A stretch of 64,000 nt of DNA from Phycisphaerae bacterium (GTDB lineage Bacteria > Planctomycetota > Phycisphaerae > Sedimentisphaerales > Anaerohalosphaeraceae): positions 124,001 to 188,000 of the forward strand of contig JACZKQ010000074.1 of assembly GCA_014859965.1 (NCBI GenBank), given 5' to 3'. The translations under genes were made by a program, and so were the position numbers. The notes beneath the pieces are model-generated. The model saw nothing but the letters and a program-made list of their open reading frames with translations. It was not told the DNA's origin and did no database searches. This document shows, one piece after another, positions 1 to 15,000 of the stretch; position 1 is the first letter of the stretch, and every line of letters begins with the position of its first letter.

Positions 1-1
1 C

Positions 2-3000
2 GTCGACGCCTTCGGAACGCCCGCACTCCTGACTGATTCGCAGGGCCACTACATCCTCGGCGGCATGCCCATATACATCGCATATGACGACACCCGTGCG
101 CCCTTCTACGTCGACAAGGAAGGCTATCGGCTTACCGAATACTTCGAAATGATCGCAGGCAATCCGCTGCCTGCTAACGGCCGCCTCACGTCCAGTGTGA
201 TGCTCAACCTGCGGCTGGACAACGGTCTTGGAACGGTCATCGACGGCCCCAACGTCGTGATCAGTGCCGCCGCCACCGCCGCCTTCACGTCGCCGGCCCA
301 GTTGATCAACCACATCAACGCGGTGCTCGACGCCGGCCCGTTCGCGGCGATTAGCGTTCTGGAACGCGGCGGCATGCTTGTCCTGACCGTCGTCGGTTAC
401 GAAATTGAGATCGAAAGCGCCTCCCTCAATCTCGCCCAGTTGGGCCTCCAGACCCGCGAGACCACCGTGCGTTTCTTCCACGTTGACGCCGGCGGCCAAC
501 TGCTCGACGCGTCCGGCCTTGTGGTGAACGGCCGCGGCATGCGTCTGGACGCAAGCGGCAACCTCGTCAACGCATACGGCTATCGCATCGACGAATACGG
601 CAACTTCATCAACCAGTACGCCGAGGCGATCAACGCCTACGGCGACCGCGTCGACCAGTATGGCAATCTCATCGCCGACGACCATGTCACACTCATCGAC
701 AGCGAAGGCTATAGGATCAACGCCGGCGGCCTGCTCCTCAACGCCTCCGACGGCCTGCTCAACGGCGTCGGCGCCCGCCGCACCGCCGTCGAGATCGCAG
801 GCATCCATTACCTCGCCGACCGCTGCGGCAATCTCGTCAGTTCCGAAGGCGAGCTGATCCGTCGAATCGACAGCACATGGTACCTGATCAACGACCGCGG
901 CGAACTCGTCGACGCAAGCGGCGTGCCCGTCGTTGGCTTCCAGATGCCCGCCGAGGCCCAGGGCACGCCGGTCGTCGTCGACCCGCTCACCCTTGAGCAG
1001 CCGGTCCACGTCGGCCCGCGATGGAACCACGGCGGCATTCAGCCCGGCAACGGCTTCAAGACCACCACCGGCAAGGTCCTCATCGACCTGCCCGCCCGGC
1101 TAAGCGGCGGCACACTGAACGCCACCGGCCCCACCGGCGAAATAACCATCACCGGCGACAAGGCCATCTACCTCTACGGCATGGTTGGCCGTGTATATCT
1201 CAACGACGGCGCCGACTCGGCCGCCGCTGTCGATGTCACCCAGGTACACATCCAGTCCATCTCGGACATCTACCTCTGGACCGATGCACTGGTCAACGCC
1301 CGCAACATTATCGACATGACCGCCGCCAACATCTGGGGCCGCGACGAGAGCGTCACTATTGCCCGCCACCCGTATTCCCAGGTCCGCCTGACCGCAACCG
1401 GCACGGGCCCGGATTCCGGCAGAATCTACATCGCCCGCAGTGAAATCTATTACTTCCGCGCCTACGTCGCCGCCCAGGGCCTCGTCGAACTCAACGGCTA
1501 TGACGTCGGCATCTACGGCACCGTCGCCGTCGAAGGCGCCGCCCTGAACGATTCCCCTGCCTCGCCGCACTCGCGCGTCGCAATCAATGCCGACCGCAAC
1601 ATCCTCGTCCGCGGCGAGATCCTCGCCGCCGGTGACGCCGCCCTCAACGCCGGCCTTGCCGATCCCACTGGCAGCATTATCGTCTCCGCCGAAGGCAAAA
1701 TCGCCGCCGGCCGCAATTCCGCCGTCAGCGGCAACATCACCCTCGACGCCCCCGGCGAAGTCATCCTGCTCGCCTGGGACGACACTATGAACGACGCCCT
1801 CCAGTTCGCACCCGCCTACGTAACCTACGAGCCCGTCTACGTCGACGTGGTCACCGGCTACCGCAGGGTCGAGGCCGGCTTCATTCTCCGGCCAGTCGTC
1901 CATTGGATTCCCACCATCACCACCGAACAGACCGGCTTCGACGAAGTTAAAGTCGGCAGCGAATTCGGCAGCGTCGAGGCCCGCCTCTTCCAGGACGGCT
2001 ACTACAAGACCGGCTTCGGTTTCGTCGATCTGACCGACGACTACGGCGCCAACGCTGCGCTGGCGATGGGGATTCTCAAGTCGGGATCAAGTTCCGCACC
2101 GTCCCCGCAGCGCCAAATCTGGCTCCAGCTCAGTGCCGGCACGCGGGCCATGCTCGCCGCCTATACCTACCCCAATGAGCCGTCCATCGCCCTCAAAAAC
2201 GCCATTGTCGCCGATCTCAACGCCATCGTCGCAAGCGGTGTGTCGCTCTACAACGCCGCCGCCTTCGATGGCTGGACCCTGAGCCCCGAAGCCCAGAGCC
2301 TCCTCGCCAGGAGCCAATTGACCGACGCACAACTTGCCCGCCTCAACCGCGTGCTCATTCAGGACGTCCTGCCTGGCGTCCGCAAACTGGCCTTGGCCGA
2401 TCAGTTCCGTGAGTACTTCATCATGGGCACCGAGTATAAGGTGGATGATTTAACCTGGCCGGGTAAAGCCAGCAGCAGCAACGGCTCGATGATAATCTTC
2501 ATTTACGATGCGCTGAATCAGCCGGTGCAGGTCATCGACGAGGCCCTGCTCTTTGTTTTTGAGGAAATCATCAACTACGCCGGAACGCTGCCGGACCTCG
2601 GACCGACCTTCGCCCAGGGCGCGACGCTTCAACAGGTCATCAATCACGCAAATGCCGCCGGCGCGCCATTTAACCCGGCGATCTTCATACCCGCCGAAAT
2701 GGGCATCAACAAGGCGTCAGGCGTCGGCGCGGCCTCCGAGCTTTACACCGAGCACACGTTCACCGAGCTGTATACGATGCTGACCGACGTCGTGCTGCAG
2801 CAGGGGACCAAATACAAGACGTGGCATGACCTGACCGATACTGAGCAGGCCCGGGCCATCCTTGATTTTCTCGGCTATGAAAAACTCTTCGACGTGCAGT
2901 TCCTCTCCGGCTTCCACCGCACCGTCACCGTTCAGACGCCCATTCAGTTGACGCAGAAGGAAAGCCTCTACGAGCTGTTCAAGAACCACACCGCCGAAGA

Positions 3001-6000
3001 GGTCACGGCCATGGGCGGTTACTATATCAGTAACGCCGCGATTCAATTCGCCGTCCAGATCTCCGGCGACGATTCGAACAAGGCCGGCGGCAGCGGCAAT
3101 GTGATCGCCGTCGAGTCCGCCTACGCGCCGTCGGTCCAGGGTATCATGTACCAGGACGCGGCCGACGGCATGGTCTTTGTTCCCGGCCTGTTCGTCAACA
3201 ACCGCTTCCAGGCCACCCCGGTGCTCTCGGCCGGCTTCGGTCGCTTTGAAGTGACCACCTATCATGAATACAAGACGTATTTCGATTTCTGGTTCAACGA
3301 ATACGAGCCCTTCGACCCGGCCGTCCACTACGATCCGCTGCGGCACGACAGCGTTGAAGAGGCCGCACTGGCCCATTGGCTGCCCCCGTTTGCCATGCTC
3401 AACGAAGCGCTCAAGGGCATCAGCACCGCCGGTATTCCCGTCTCGCTCCTTATCGGAGGCAAGATTGCCTTCTCCCAGCAGGCCGCCGCCGACTATGCCG
3501 CCATCATACGCAGCAATTTCACCATCGACGGCACGACCATGACGCGGCAGACCGCCGAACTGATCTTCAATCGCGTCCAGGGGGCCATCCAGGAATTGGC
3601 TGAGGACTTCTTCATCGCCGGCATCGATTATGACGAAGACTACGGCAACCCTTTAGAGGCCCAGTACATCGCCAGCTTCTTCGCTCGCGAAGACCAGATC
3701 CTCGCCGAGCACCACTGGGAAAAGCTCTACTCGGCCACCGAAGGCCTCGGGCGGATTAACCGCAATCTCGAAGGCATCCCGACGGCGACCTTCTGGGAAC
3801 TCGATTTCAGCGGTTCGACTCGCAACGTCGTGCCCTACGAACTGGACGATGGCACGGACATCTTCCTGCGAGTCCCGGAGGAATGGTGGGCCAATTACGT
3901 GGTGACTACCTTAGGCAACGACCGCACCGACCCGGACGACAAGACCCTGCAGTATGTCGGCAACGTCAACACGTATGACGAACTCGTCGGCCAGTTCCGC
4001 CAGGTCGCCCAGATGCGGTACACCCAGGAATGGTCGTACATGCAGTATCAGCAAAACGCGCCGAGCAATCCGGAGGTCGGTGACCACTGGACCCGCGAGG
4101 ACAAGGACAACAGCCCGGCCCGCTGGCTCGTGACCTATCAGGAAACTCCCGACGCCGCCTGGGCCGCAGGTGAGCCCACCTCTTACGAGCAATACAGCAT
4201 CTACGATGGACGCGAAGCCAACCACATTCAACTGGATTACGTCGACGACATCCAGATCGGCTCGATCATTCTTTACGCCCAGGTATTGACGTCTATGGCA
4301 AAGCTCTACGCCGCCTACCTGGGCGACCTCGGCTTCTTCCAGCAGAGCATTCTCGAACAGGGATTCCTGTCCGCGATGAGTTTTGTTGATAACTCTGTCA
4401 AGGTCAACTGGGCCCGCGAAGACTGGGACCTGGGTCAGGCCGGCACGATTGCGCAGGACGGAACCCTCATCTACCAGGTTAAGGATGGCGACGGCAACGT
4501 CGTTTATTACCGAACCACCAATTCACAGAGCCTTGATGATCCGCAGACGCTGGGCGGGACGCCCGCAGGCGCCTTCACCGGCAATAACTGGGCGTTCGGC
4601 GTGGATGCCGAGGGTCGGCTCGTCTTTGGTCAGACCAACGTCGGCAACGACGCCGCCGTCCAGGTCGGCCAGGCCAACGTCAATCTCGAACTGCTCAATG
4701 ATTATCAGCGTTACCAGTCGGCGACCGGAAAGCTGCGCGACTGGCTGGGCACCGCCTATCACTTCCACCAGATACTGGAAACATGGGATTCGGCCAACGC
4801 TGCCCACGCGGGCACCGGCTGGTACCTTGCGGTTATCAATGACCAGGCCGAGAACGACTTTATCCGCGATCTCGCCCAGGGCAACAGCGTGTGGTTAGGC
4901 GGCTACAATGTCCTCGGCGCCTCGCACAGTGCGTGGACGCTGGACTGGGTCAACGGCACATATCTCAGCGCCTGGTCGGGCGGTTACTCCAATTTCGCCG
5001 CCGGCGAGCCCAACAACCTCAACGATGAAGATCATCTGATGATGTGGCCCAACGGCTTGTGGAACGATCTGGACGGGTCGGTGCCCCTGTATGCGATGTA
5101 CGAAATGGACCCGCGGTGGAGCCACGAGTCGCTGGACGGATACATCGCCGGAGAGACCCAGGACGACTATATCTACAAGATGACCACCGACTGGAAGGAC
5201 ATCATGGATGTTCGTTCCGACATCACTTACCGCATCTTCACCCAGGCCCACGACATCGTTGACCTGCGGCCGCGATATGAAACGATTGCCTCCGAAGTGC
5301 CGGTCATCAAGATGGAGCAGGTCACCAACTGGCAATTCGAGCCCGTCATGGAACAGCGCCTCGCCTGGCAGAGCACCGCCGTCGCCGGCGATGGCCCGCT
5401 CGACCTGTCGGTCTTCGACCTGGATACACTGACGGCCTCCGGCAACATCACCATCACGGCGGGCGGCCGGGTCCTGGTCAAGGCGAGCATGAACGCCTCC
5501 GGTGAGAACAGCGCTATTTCGATGGAGTCCACCGGCGGTGACGTAACAGTTGGTGCCGACATGCCGGCCGATCCGAAGATATTTGACATGATCCACATCA
5601 AGTCCGGCGCCTCGATCAGCATCGCGGCCGCCGGCGCAGTGGTCGTCGGCGAAACGGCCACTCTTATAACGGGGGCCGGCACAGCCGCCGAGAGCACCGG
5701 GACCTTCGGGCAGGATATCGTCATCAGTGCCGCCGCAACCATTCTTATCGATGGCGTCATTACTGCCTGGGACAGCGTCCAGATTCTCGCCGGCACGGAT
5801 GCCCGAATCACCAACATCATTCAGGCCGCCGGCCACGGCATCCAGGTCCGGGCAGGTGAAAACGCTGCCGGCGTCGGCACGGTCTACGTACATAAGGATA
5901 CCGAGATTCCGACCGATGAGACCGATGAAACCGGCCGGCGCCCCACAATCGGCGGATTCCTCCAAGCCACCGGCTCCGGTGGCATCATCCACCTCAAGGC

Positions 6001-9000
6001 CGGCGACAACGGCGGCGATGTGTCGCTTCTGGACGCCAACCTCTCGGCGGAGACCGTCATTCTGGAGGCCCCGGCCGGCCAGATCGTCCAGCCCGACCAG
6101 GTCGGCCCCCAAAGCAAGGCCGGCGACGACAACGCTATGCCCGACACCGGCGGATCTATCAACGCCGCCAACCTCAACGCCGCGGCTCTGGCCGGTATCA
6201 CCCTTCAGAACCTCTCGGTCGCCGCAATCACCGCGACAGTCACCGGAACCGGCGATCTGGTCCTTGGCGTTCACAACCTGAACCCCGCGATCGCCTCCGT
6301 CGAACTCGTGGATGTCAGCACTGCTGACGGGTCGATGGCAATTGCAGTTAATAGGCTCTCGGTGCTGGCGACCAGCGTCCGCTCTCTAACCGATTCCGAC
6401 GACAACGACATCAGCCTCTGGGCCGTTGCGGGCGAGATTCCGATTACCCTGACCGTCGACCTGATCTCGGCGTCCGGTTCCGCCGATGTCATGCTGGACG
6501 TCCAGGGTGTAGTCGCCATGCGCGACGAGACAAGCATCCTCCTGACCGATCATCTCCATGTGACCGCGTGGGGCGACGTGGACCTCAACACGCAGCTCAA
6601 TTCCATGTCCGTTGAGATTTCCGGTGAGGGCGACCTCACCGTGACTAACGACAGCCCGGACCTCGTCCTTACCAGTATTGTCTTGGCCAACGGCTCAGTC
6701 GACATCTCTGCGACAGGCGACGTGACCGCCGAGAGTATCGAACTCAAGAATGACTGGAACATCTGCGGCGTCGACCCGTGTGCCAACGTTGTTGTGCTCT
6801 CCGCCGAGGGGACCATTACCGTCATTTACGTCAGCGCCGGCGCCTACGCCGAAACCGAAGAACAGGCCAACGAAATCCGCCTCGACATGCTCAACATGCT
6901 TCTGCGGCAGGTCGCCATCCCCGCCGGCGGCACCATCCCGGCCGTCTTCATCAGCCAGGAACTCGACTCCGGCGGCAGCCCCATACTGAACGGCAGCGGC
7001 GATCCCATCTTCTTCATTGAACTGGAACTTGCCGAGGCCCTGGACATGGCGGCCATCGTCGAAGCGAACTTCGCCAACAACGGCCCGAACAACAAGGACG
7101 CCATGACCGCGACGGTCGCCTATTACCTGTACACAAGCGTCCTCGACCTGCTGGGCATCGCCTGGAAGGATACCTACGGCCCGCCGCCTGCCGGCGAAAC
7201 GCCCGCCGCCGTCCGCAGCGAAGCCGACGCCTTCTTCAAGTTCACCAAGGACTTCACGTCTCGCGGCGGCATTGAGCTCTACGCCAACGGGTCCGTCCGG
7301 AGCGAAACCGGCACGCAGACGGGCGATGTGAATCTGGTGGCCGACACCCTGATCATCCAGGCTCAGGGTTCCATCCACGGCATCGCGACGGCCGTCAACA
7401 CCATAACCTCGTTGTACTCGGCATCCACAAACTCGATTACCATCGCCGATTACGACGGCTTCGGGCAGGCCGGCGGCCTCACCATAAAGCTTTCCCGGGG
7501 CGGCCCGCTGTCCGTTAGCGCACAGGGCCACCTGATCATCGAGGACGTGCAGAGCAATGTGCCGAATGCCCTCGTAAAGCTCGAATCGCGCTTCGGCAAC
7601 ATCTATGTGGATCGCAAGGAATCGGGCCCCAGTATCTCCGCGGCCGGTCATGTCCTGCTCAAAACCCCGCAGGACCTGATTGTGACGGGCCACATCCAGA
7701 CGGCCGACGTGCTCGAATTCATAGCCGGCGGGTACCTGACCACTTTCGGCCATCACGTGGATCTGTCCGTCGGCTCCCTGGTGATCGACAGCCTGGGCAG
7801 CGTCACCCTCGACGGTTTCCTAAATGCACTGACCAATATAGACATCTACTCGCAGGGCAATGTCAACTTGATGGAGCCGATGGCCGGCCGACCCGGCTTC
7901 AGCATAGTCTCCGAAACCCTCTCGCAGCAGGCTGCAATGCTTAGCCAACTGCAAATCAATCTCCAGGCGCAGGCGGCCCTCCTGCTCAACATCGAAAACC
8001 TTGCGCAAACCATGGCCGGCCGCGACAGCGCACAGACCGCGGCCCTGCAGCAGCTCGCCAGTTCCAATATCCAGAAACTCGTCCAGTTGCCCGTCAGTGT
8101 CTACCAGCAGCAGATCCAACTGCAGATCAGCGAGTTCCAGACGCTCCTGACCGCCCAGTCGCTCCTGCCCGACACCATCCAGCAAATGCCCGGCTACACC
8201 GCCATCGTCACCCAGCGGGCCCAGTACCAGCAGCAAATCACACAGCTTCAGAGCCTCATCGGCACAAACATGGTGCGCGTCCTGCAGATCGCCGGCGACG
8301 TGGACGACTTGAACGCCCAACTCGACACAGTGCGAACAACCATCGTCGACAAGCAGAATTACCGTGATGATCTGTCCGCCGTCCTTGCCCGTTTCAATGC
8401 CGAAATCGCCAAGCGGCCCAATTTCATCTGGCCGCAGGGGGCCGGCGAGGCCCCGACCACTATCGACACCGCGGCCCTGCTCACGCTGAACCTGAAAACC
8501 CTCAGCGACAGCCAACTTGGCTACCTCTACTATGACGTCGCCGCCGTCGGTGACCAGGTCAACCAGACCCTCGCAACACTTCAATACCAGCAGCGCCATC
8601 TGCTCAATCAGATCGTCCTTCAGCAGGGCGAGTTGACCACGGTCAATCAGGAACTCCAAATCCTCCAGACCGACATCGCGGTCATGTCCGCCGAACTCAA
8701 CAACCTCAACGCCCAGATCATGACCCTGCAAGAGGCCGTGGCGAATATTGACGCCGTCCTCGCCGCCGGCGCCTACGACATGATGGATGCGATGGCGCGC
8801 AATCTCCAAATCTGGCTCGACCTCTTCAGCGCCGACTTCCGCGGCACCCTTCAGGGCCTCCTCACCCAGCGCGAATACGCCGCCGTCGACGCTGACTGGC
8901 AGAAGGCCACCGCCGACCTCAGCGATGTCCTGAACGTACTGCAAATCCTCGACGGCATGGACGACATCGGCTACGCCGGCCTCGACGCCAAACTCCGGGC

Positions 9001-12000
9001 CCTCTCCAGCTGCATGGGATGGATTAACACCCAGATGCAGAACATCGTCCTGTCCGTCACCGAAAGCCAGTACAAGGATACCACGTACCAGGAACTCTCC
9101 GATGACCTCACCGGCGTCGATGCCGAAATCGCGTATTTCCAGAATATTCTTAACATCGTCAGCCCGCTGGTGGACCAGCTCGACGATCTTTACTATCCGC
9201 ATTTTGACGCCGAACTGCGCAAGCTCACCCAGTACATGGAGGCCCTCATCCCCGAACTCGGCCAGCAGGTCGACGCCCTCTACATGACCCGTAAGCTTGT
9301 CACCGTCGATCAGGACATCGACAACGTTGTCCAGGCCATCGCATGGAGAACCCAGCTTGATCAGACACTCGTCGACCTGGCCGCCGTCCAAACCACGATC
9401 CTCCAATTACAGCAGAACCTCGACGCCGCGTATGCCGAACTGAACAAGCACGAGAACATAGAAGCCATCGTCTGGCAGCTCAACTATTATCAAAATATGG
9501 CCGGCTCCGTGGCCGCCAACCTCGCTGCCCACGAATGGCAGTTCAAGAACGTCGCCCACAACTATCTGGCCATGCAGCTGGAAATGTACAGCTCCTTAAA
9601 CAACTGGCTGATCTACACAAACGACGAACTCGTTTCAAGGGGCATGGCGGCTAATTACAAGACCCCGCGTCCCTTCTCCGACACATACGACAAAGTCCTC
9701 TTCGACACAAGAGACGGCAACTTCTATCTCACCCCGCGCGACATGGTCCCGTGGGAGTATTTCGACATCGCCGGCATCACCTACGGCGTCGGCCAATACA
9801 CGCTGGGCCAGCTCACCACGACTCTCATCCAGCGCATGAAGACCGACGACCTCGTCGTCTTGCGTGACGACCTTCTCGTCTCATGGGGCAAAGGCAACAA
9901 GAGCGGTAAATACCTGCAATATGGCGACATCCGCCTGACCTATGACACGCTCCGCAACGAAGGCGTCACCGGACATGTGGACCCCAAACTCCCGACTACC
10001 CGACCGGCCCTCCTCAAAGCCATCGACAATCTGCACGACGACCTTGCCTACGCTCAGCAGCAGGAGGCTTACTGGCATAACGAATACACGATTGTCACAA
10101 CACTCCAGAGCAACATCAACAAATGGCAGACTGAACTGCAAGTAAATCAATCCCAGGAATCCCAACTCATAAAGAATCGCAATACGCTCGAAGGCTACCT
10201 CAAGTCCATAGGCTACGACCGGCAAACGAGAGCCGAGCTCGAAATGATCAAGTCTGACTTCACCGCCGAACGCGATCAGATAGTTGGCCGCATCGACGCT
10301 GCCGCCCTCTATCTGCCCGCCGAACAACAAGCCCTCTGGAACCAGTTGCAGATTCTCAACAACCAAAGAACCCCGATCGAGCAGGACCTCCGCGGCCTCC
10401 AGTCGCTGCTCGACACCGCAAGCAGCAATCTTGCCAACCTCATTCCCCTTGAGCGAAACCGCCTCTGGGGCGAAGCCGACAACCTCTACGGCCTCCAGGC
10501 GACATACGACTATGAACGCACACAGATCACCCAATGGCTGGACACCGTGGTCGACATGCTGCCGGATGAGCGCCCGGCGCTGGCAAATCAGCTCTCCGCC
10601 GCAACGGGGCAATACAACAATCTCAACGTCGCCTATCAGGGCGCCCTACAGCAGGAGGGCGTCCTCGTCGGCCGGCGCAGCATCCTCGACGTAGAACTCA
10701 CCCAGCTTAATACCGAAAACCAGGGATACTCCACGGGCATCTCCGGCTATAAGGTCCAACTCGCCGGCCTCGACACCCAGGAGTCCGCGCTCCAGACCCA
10801 GCTCGCCGGTATCCTCCAGCAGAAGCAAACGGACCGCCTGAACCTCGGCTTTGTCCGCGCAGGCGAGCAGCAGCTCGAAGCCGCCTATCTCCTCGGCGTC
10901 CAGGACCTCGTCTTCCTGCAGAGCGACTACCGCATGGGCGACCTCGTCGATCGCTTCCGCGGCACGCTCGATGCGATGGCCGCTGACCTGCACCAATCCG
11001 AACTCGATCTCGCCGCTCTCAGGCAGCAGGAAACGCTGCTGCGTACGCAATTGCTCGCCGCCCAGCAGGCCGACGACGGTCCGGCCGCGATTCGTATCGA
11101 AGCCGCCGGCTTCGGCAATTACCTCTCCGGCAATCCGGATGTGCAGTACATCGACAAATCCGGCGACAACGCGCAGGGCCCCGCCCAAGTCGTCGAGCAG
11201 GAGCCCTTCTACGGCTTCTACATCTACCGCGACCCCGACACCGGCGAACTGTACTACCGTGACGTCGGCGACATCCCCTACGACTCGAACTATGTCTACG
11301 ACCCCGACAGCGGCGTCGTCATCGATAACGACCTCCTCGATGACATCCTCTACCAGGCCCGCAGCACCGACTTCCCCGGCTACTACCGCTTCACCGCGGC
11401 CTTCTCTGTCCGCTCGCTGGCGGAAGTGACAACCCAGCAGCGCACGGAAATCCGTGAAGACACGAACCAGCCCTACGAGATCACCATCGAAAGCGACCGC
11501 TTCCGCGTGGAGGATTTCCGCCTCGACATCTTCAAGGCTGCCTCGGACCTGAACCCCGCAGATGAAACGCTCTACGTCCTCAACGCCGCCGGCACGGCTC
11601 TTGTGCCATTCGCCGCCCGCTTTGCCGGCCTTCTCAGCCAGGTCAACGGCCTCCTCAATCCCGGCGACGGTTCCGCCGTCGTCGAGACGTATCTCGCCGG
11701 CGCCTCGGAGGACGGCTACGAACGAAACGTTGTCCGCGTCACCTTCTTCGATGTCACGCCTGTCTACAGCCGCGTGCCCGCCGGCCAGGTTGTCTTCCAG
11801 AAGCCCGAAGAACTCGCCGACACCATCTACGGCGTCGACGACGAGCTTCCCACCGTCTTTGGCGAAGTCCTGCTCAACGGCAAATTGCTGGAGCCGGTGA
11901 TCCGTTATGATGCCGGTAACATTCACCTGCTGGATACATCTTTTACGGCCTCGACCCTGCTGTCCATGGTCGCGGCGAGCAACATTACCGGAGCCGACAA

Positions 12001-15000
12001 GGGCAGCACGTACACCGCCGGCCAGATCGTCTTCCAGAGCGCAGGCGATCTTTACGTCGACGCCCAACTGATCGCCGCCCAGTCCATAGCCGTCAACACC
12101 GGCGGCAGCCTCTACCTCAACGGCTACGCCAGTCTGTCGGCCGCCTCAATCGCACTCACTGCCGGTTCGACCTCGGTCGTCATGTCGCCCGACAGCCTCA
12201 TCACTGCCGATCATCTCACAATCATCTCCGGCGGCTCCGTTATTATCAACACCGATGTCCACGAACTCAACGTTCAGACCCTGACCCCCGGCGATGTCTT
12301 CGTCAACAATATCGACTGGAACGGCAGCGGCGGGTCCCTGATGCTCGGCGACCTCAACGTCTATGCGGGCAGCGCCACGGTCGTCTCCAACATCTCGCTC
12401 ATGGCCGTGCACGTCGCCGCCAATGCGATCAACCTCCTCACGTGGGCCGATGCGAGCGTCGCCATCGGCACGCTGGCAGCCTATGGCAGCGGTCCCGTCT
12501 ATGTCGATTCGGCCCGCTATATCACTAACCTTTACGGCGCGTCCGCCCAAGTCACCGCCGGTACGGCCGGCCTCGTTGCCGGGCTCGATATCACAGCTAC
12601 GACCAACTGGGCCGGCGTCGAAGTGATGCGCAACGGCAACCTCAGCGTGCTCATCGACGAAAACTACACCGGCCCGATGGTGATCGATGCCGAACGCGAA
12701 ATTATCGTCGACACCGCAGTCATCGCCGCGGGCAGCGCCTCGTTCACCGCCCAAAACATTGTCTTCACCCGTAACGGTTCGCTCATCAACACGTCCGGCC
12801 AGGTCACGACCCTTAATGCCAATGGCGTGCTCTCCTTCGACGGATACAACTTCGACCCGTTCGCAAGCTACGATCTCAGCGGCCTCATGGGTGTTGATCG
12901 CGGCTTCGATAACCGCTGGGCGAGTTACGACGTCAAGGGCCTGTACACGTCGCGATTTGTCACGCTGGCCGGCGTCGCCGCCAAGTCGGGTTCCGCGTTC
13001 GAAAATCCCGTAAAAATCCAGGCCGGTGAAATCCGCGTGTCCGCCGGCCTCATCACCGGAGCCGACAATGCGGTGATCAGCGGCGCCAGCCTCGATATCT
13101 GGTCCGGTCGCGGCTTCGTCCTTAATACGCAGGTCGACGCCTTCTCCGCCCGGGTCCTCGGCAGGGGCGATGTCACCGTCCGCGCCGCCGGCTCCATCGA
13201 ACTGCTTAATGTCAACGTCCGCGACGGGGACTTTACCGTCAGCGCCGGCGGCAATATCATAGCCCGCGACGTAACCGTCCAAACGGACCGCTACTCCAAC
13301 AGCCTCAACTTCCTCGCCGGAGGCGGGCTCAGCATCGGCCGCATCGAGATGGGGCAAACCATGGCGCTCCACGCTGAGGTCGGCGCGCTGGTCAATCTCG
13401 CCGACGGCCTCGTCCTCACCCCCGAAACCCTAAGCGGCCTTGTCTACGAAGGCGACGTCGCCGCGTTCCGCTTCCGCATCGAGGATCCCTCCCGCCTCTT
13501 CGCGGCGTCCTGGAGCCATCTCGAACTGCTGATCGATTTCGGCGACGGCACGCCGGCCCAAACCGTCCTCGTGCCCCTGGTTCAAAGCCTCGTGCCCGAA
13601 TCGCTCGGCAAGAGTTGGGATGCCGTCTTCGGCAGCCAGAGCGGTTCGCAATTCGGCGCCGCAGTGGCCTCCGGCGATATCAACGGTGACGGCTTCGATG
13701 ACCTCATCGTCGGCGAAAAGTGGTACGACGGTATCAGGCAAGCCGTCGATGCCGGCAGAATCCTTGTTTACTATGGTTCGGCCGCGGGAATCAGTGCTCA
13801 GCCTGCAACCGTGATCGCCGCCTCGCAGGCCAACGCCCAGTTTGGCGCAAACGTCAAATCCGGATTCGATGTCAACAACGACGGCTTCGACGACGTCATC
13901 GTCAGTGCACCGTACCGCGTTACGTACAAGACCTTCACCACGGTCAATCCCGACGGAACCGTCAGCACTAATGAAGTGCCGGTTACCGGCCAGGTCCTCG
14001 TCTTCCTCGGCGGCCCCGACGGACTCCAGACGCTGCCCGTATGGACGCGCGAAGGGATCGCCGCCGACGAAACGCTGGGAATCCCCGTCGCATGCGCCGG
14101 CGATGTCAATGCCGACGGCTTCGACGATATCCTGATCGCTTCCCCCGCAGAGGATGTCTACGCATTCGTCAACGGCAAATCCGTACTCTACGAACGGGCC
14201 GGTGTGGTCTCGCTGTTCCTCGGCGGCCCCGATGGTCCTGAAAACAACATCGCCTGGGAATACCGTGGTGACCAGGCCTACGGACAGTTCGGAATGACCG
14301 TTGCCGCCGCCGGCGACCTCAACAACGACGGCTATGATGACGTTATCATAGGCGCCCCCGCCGGCGACGCCCCCAGAGGCGTCTACGCCTTCCTCGGCGC
14401 TGCCTCCGGGTTGAAGCCCAAACCAGTCATAATTCTTCAAAGCGATCAGACCGACGCGTTCTTCGGCGTCGTCCTCTCCGGCATCGGAGACATCAACGGC
14501 GACGGCCGCGCCGACATCGCCGTCAGCGCCCCGTACTACACCGGCGCCGAAGACCTCTCCGGCCGCGTCTACATCTACTTTGGCGCCGACAAGAACCAAA
14601 GCCTCCATCCGGTCGACCTGGCGCCCCTGATTCTCGACGCACCCGAAGGCGTCAGGCTCTTCGGCTACGCGGTCACCGCCGCCGGCGACGTCAATGGCGA
14701 CGGCTTCGACGACGTGATCATCCGCGGCTTGTACGCATCCGGCGGCGAAGTCGACACCGGCGTAACGTTCCTCTACCTCGGCTCAAAGACCGGGCTCCAG
14801 CCCGTCACGATTGCCCTGAACGACGGCAGGCAGGTCCACCCATTCGCCGCCGGAACCCAGTCGCTCGCCGCCGGCGACGTCAATGGCGACGGCTTCAGCG
14901 ACATGATGCTCGGGGCCTGGAGTTGTGGCCCCGACTCCGAGGGCGCCGTGTTCGTCTACCGCGGCGGCAGCAGCTTTGAATTTGGCGCACCTGTTATCGG

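Noticed and set aside
4895-9406. Long antisense open frames under the giant gene (about 460 and 530 codons)
   Set aside because: They mirror the GC-rich, C-ending codon use of the sense strand, have low-complexity Gly/Val/Asp composition and no recognisable domains or start signals.
10646-12067. Antisense open frame of about 470 codons under the giant gene
   Set aside because: It has the same composition artefact as other antisense frames and no domain.
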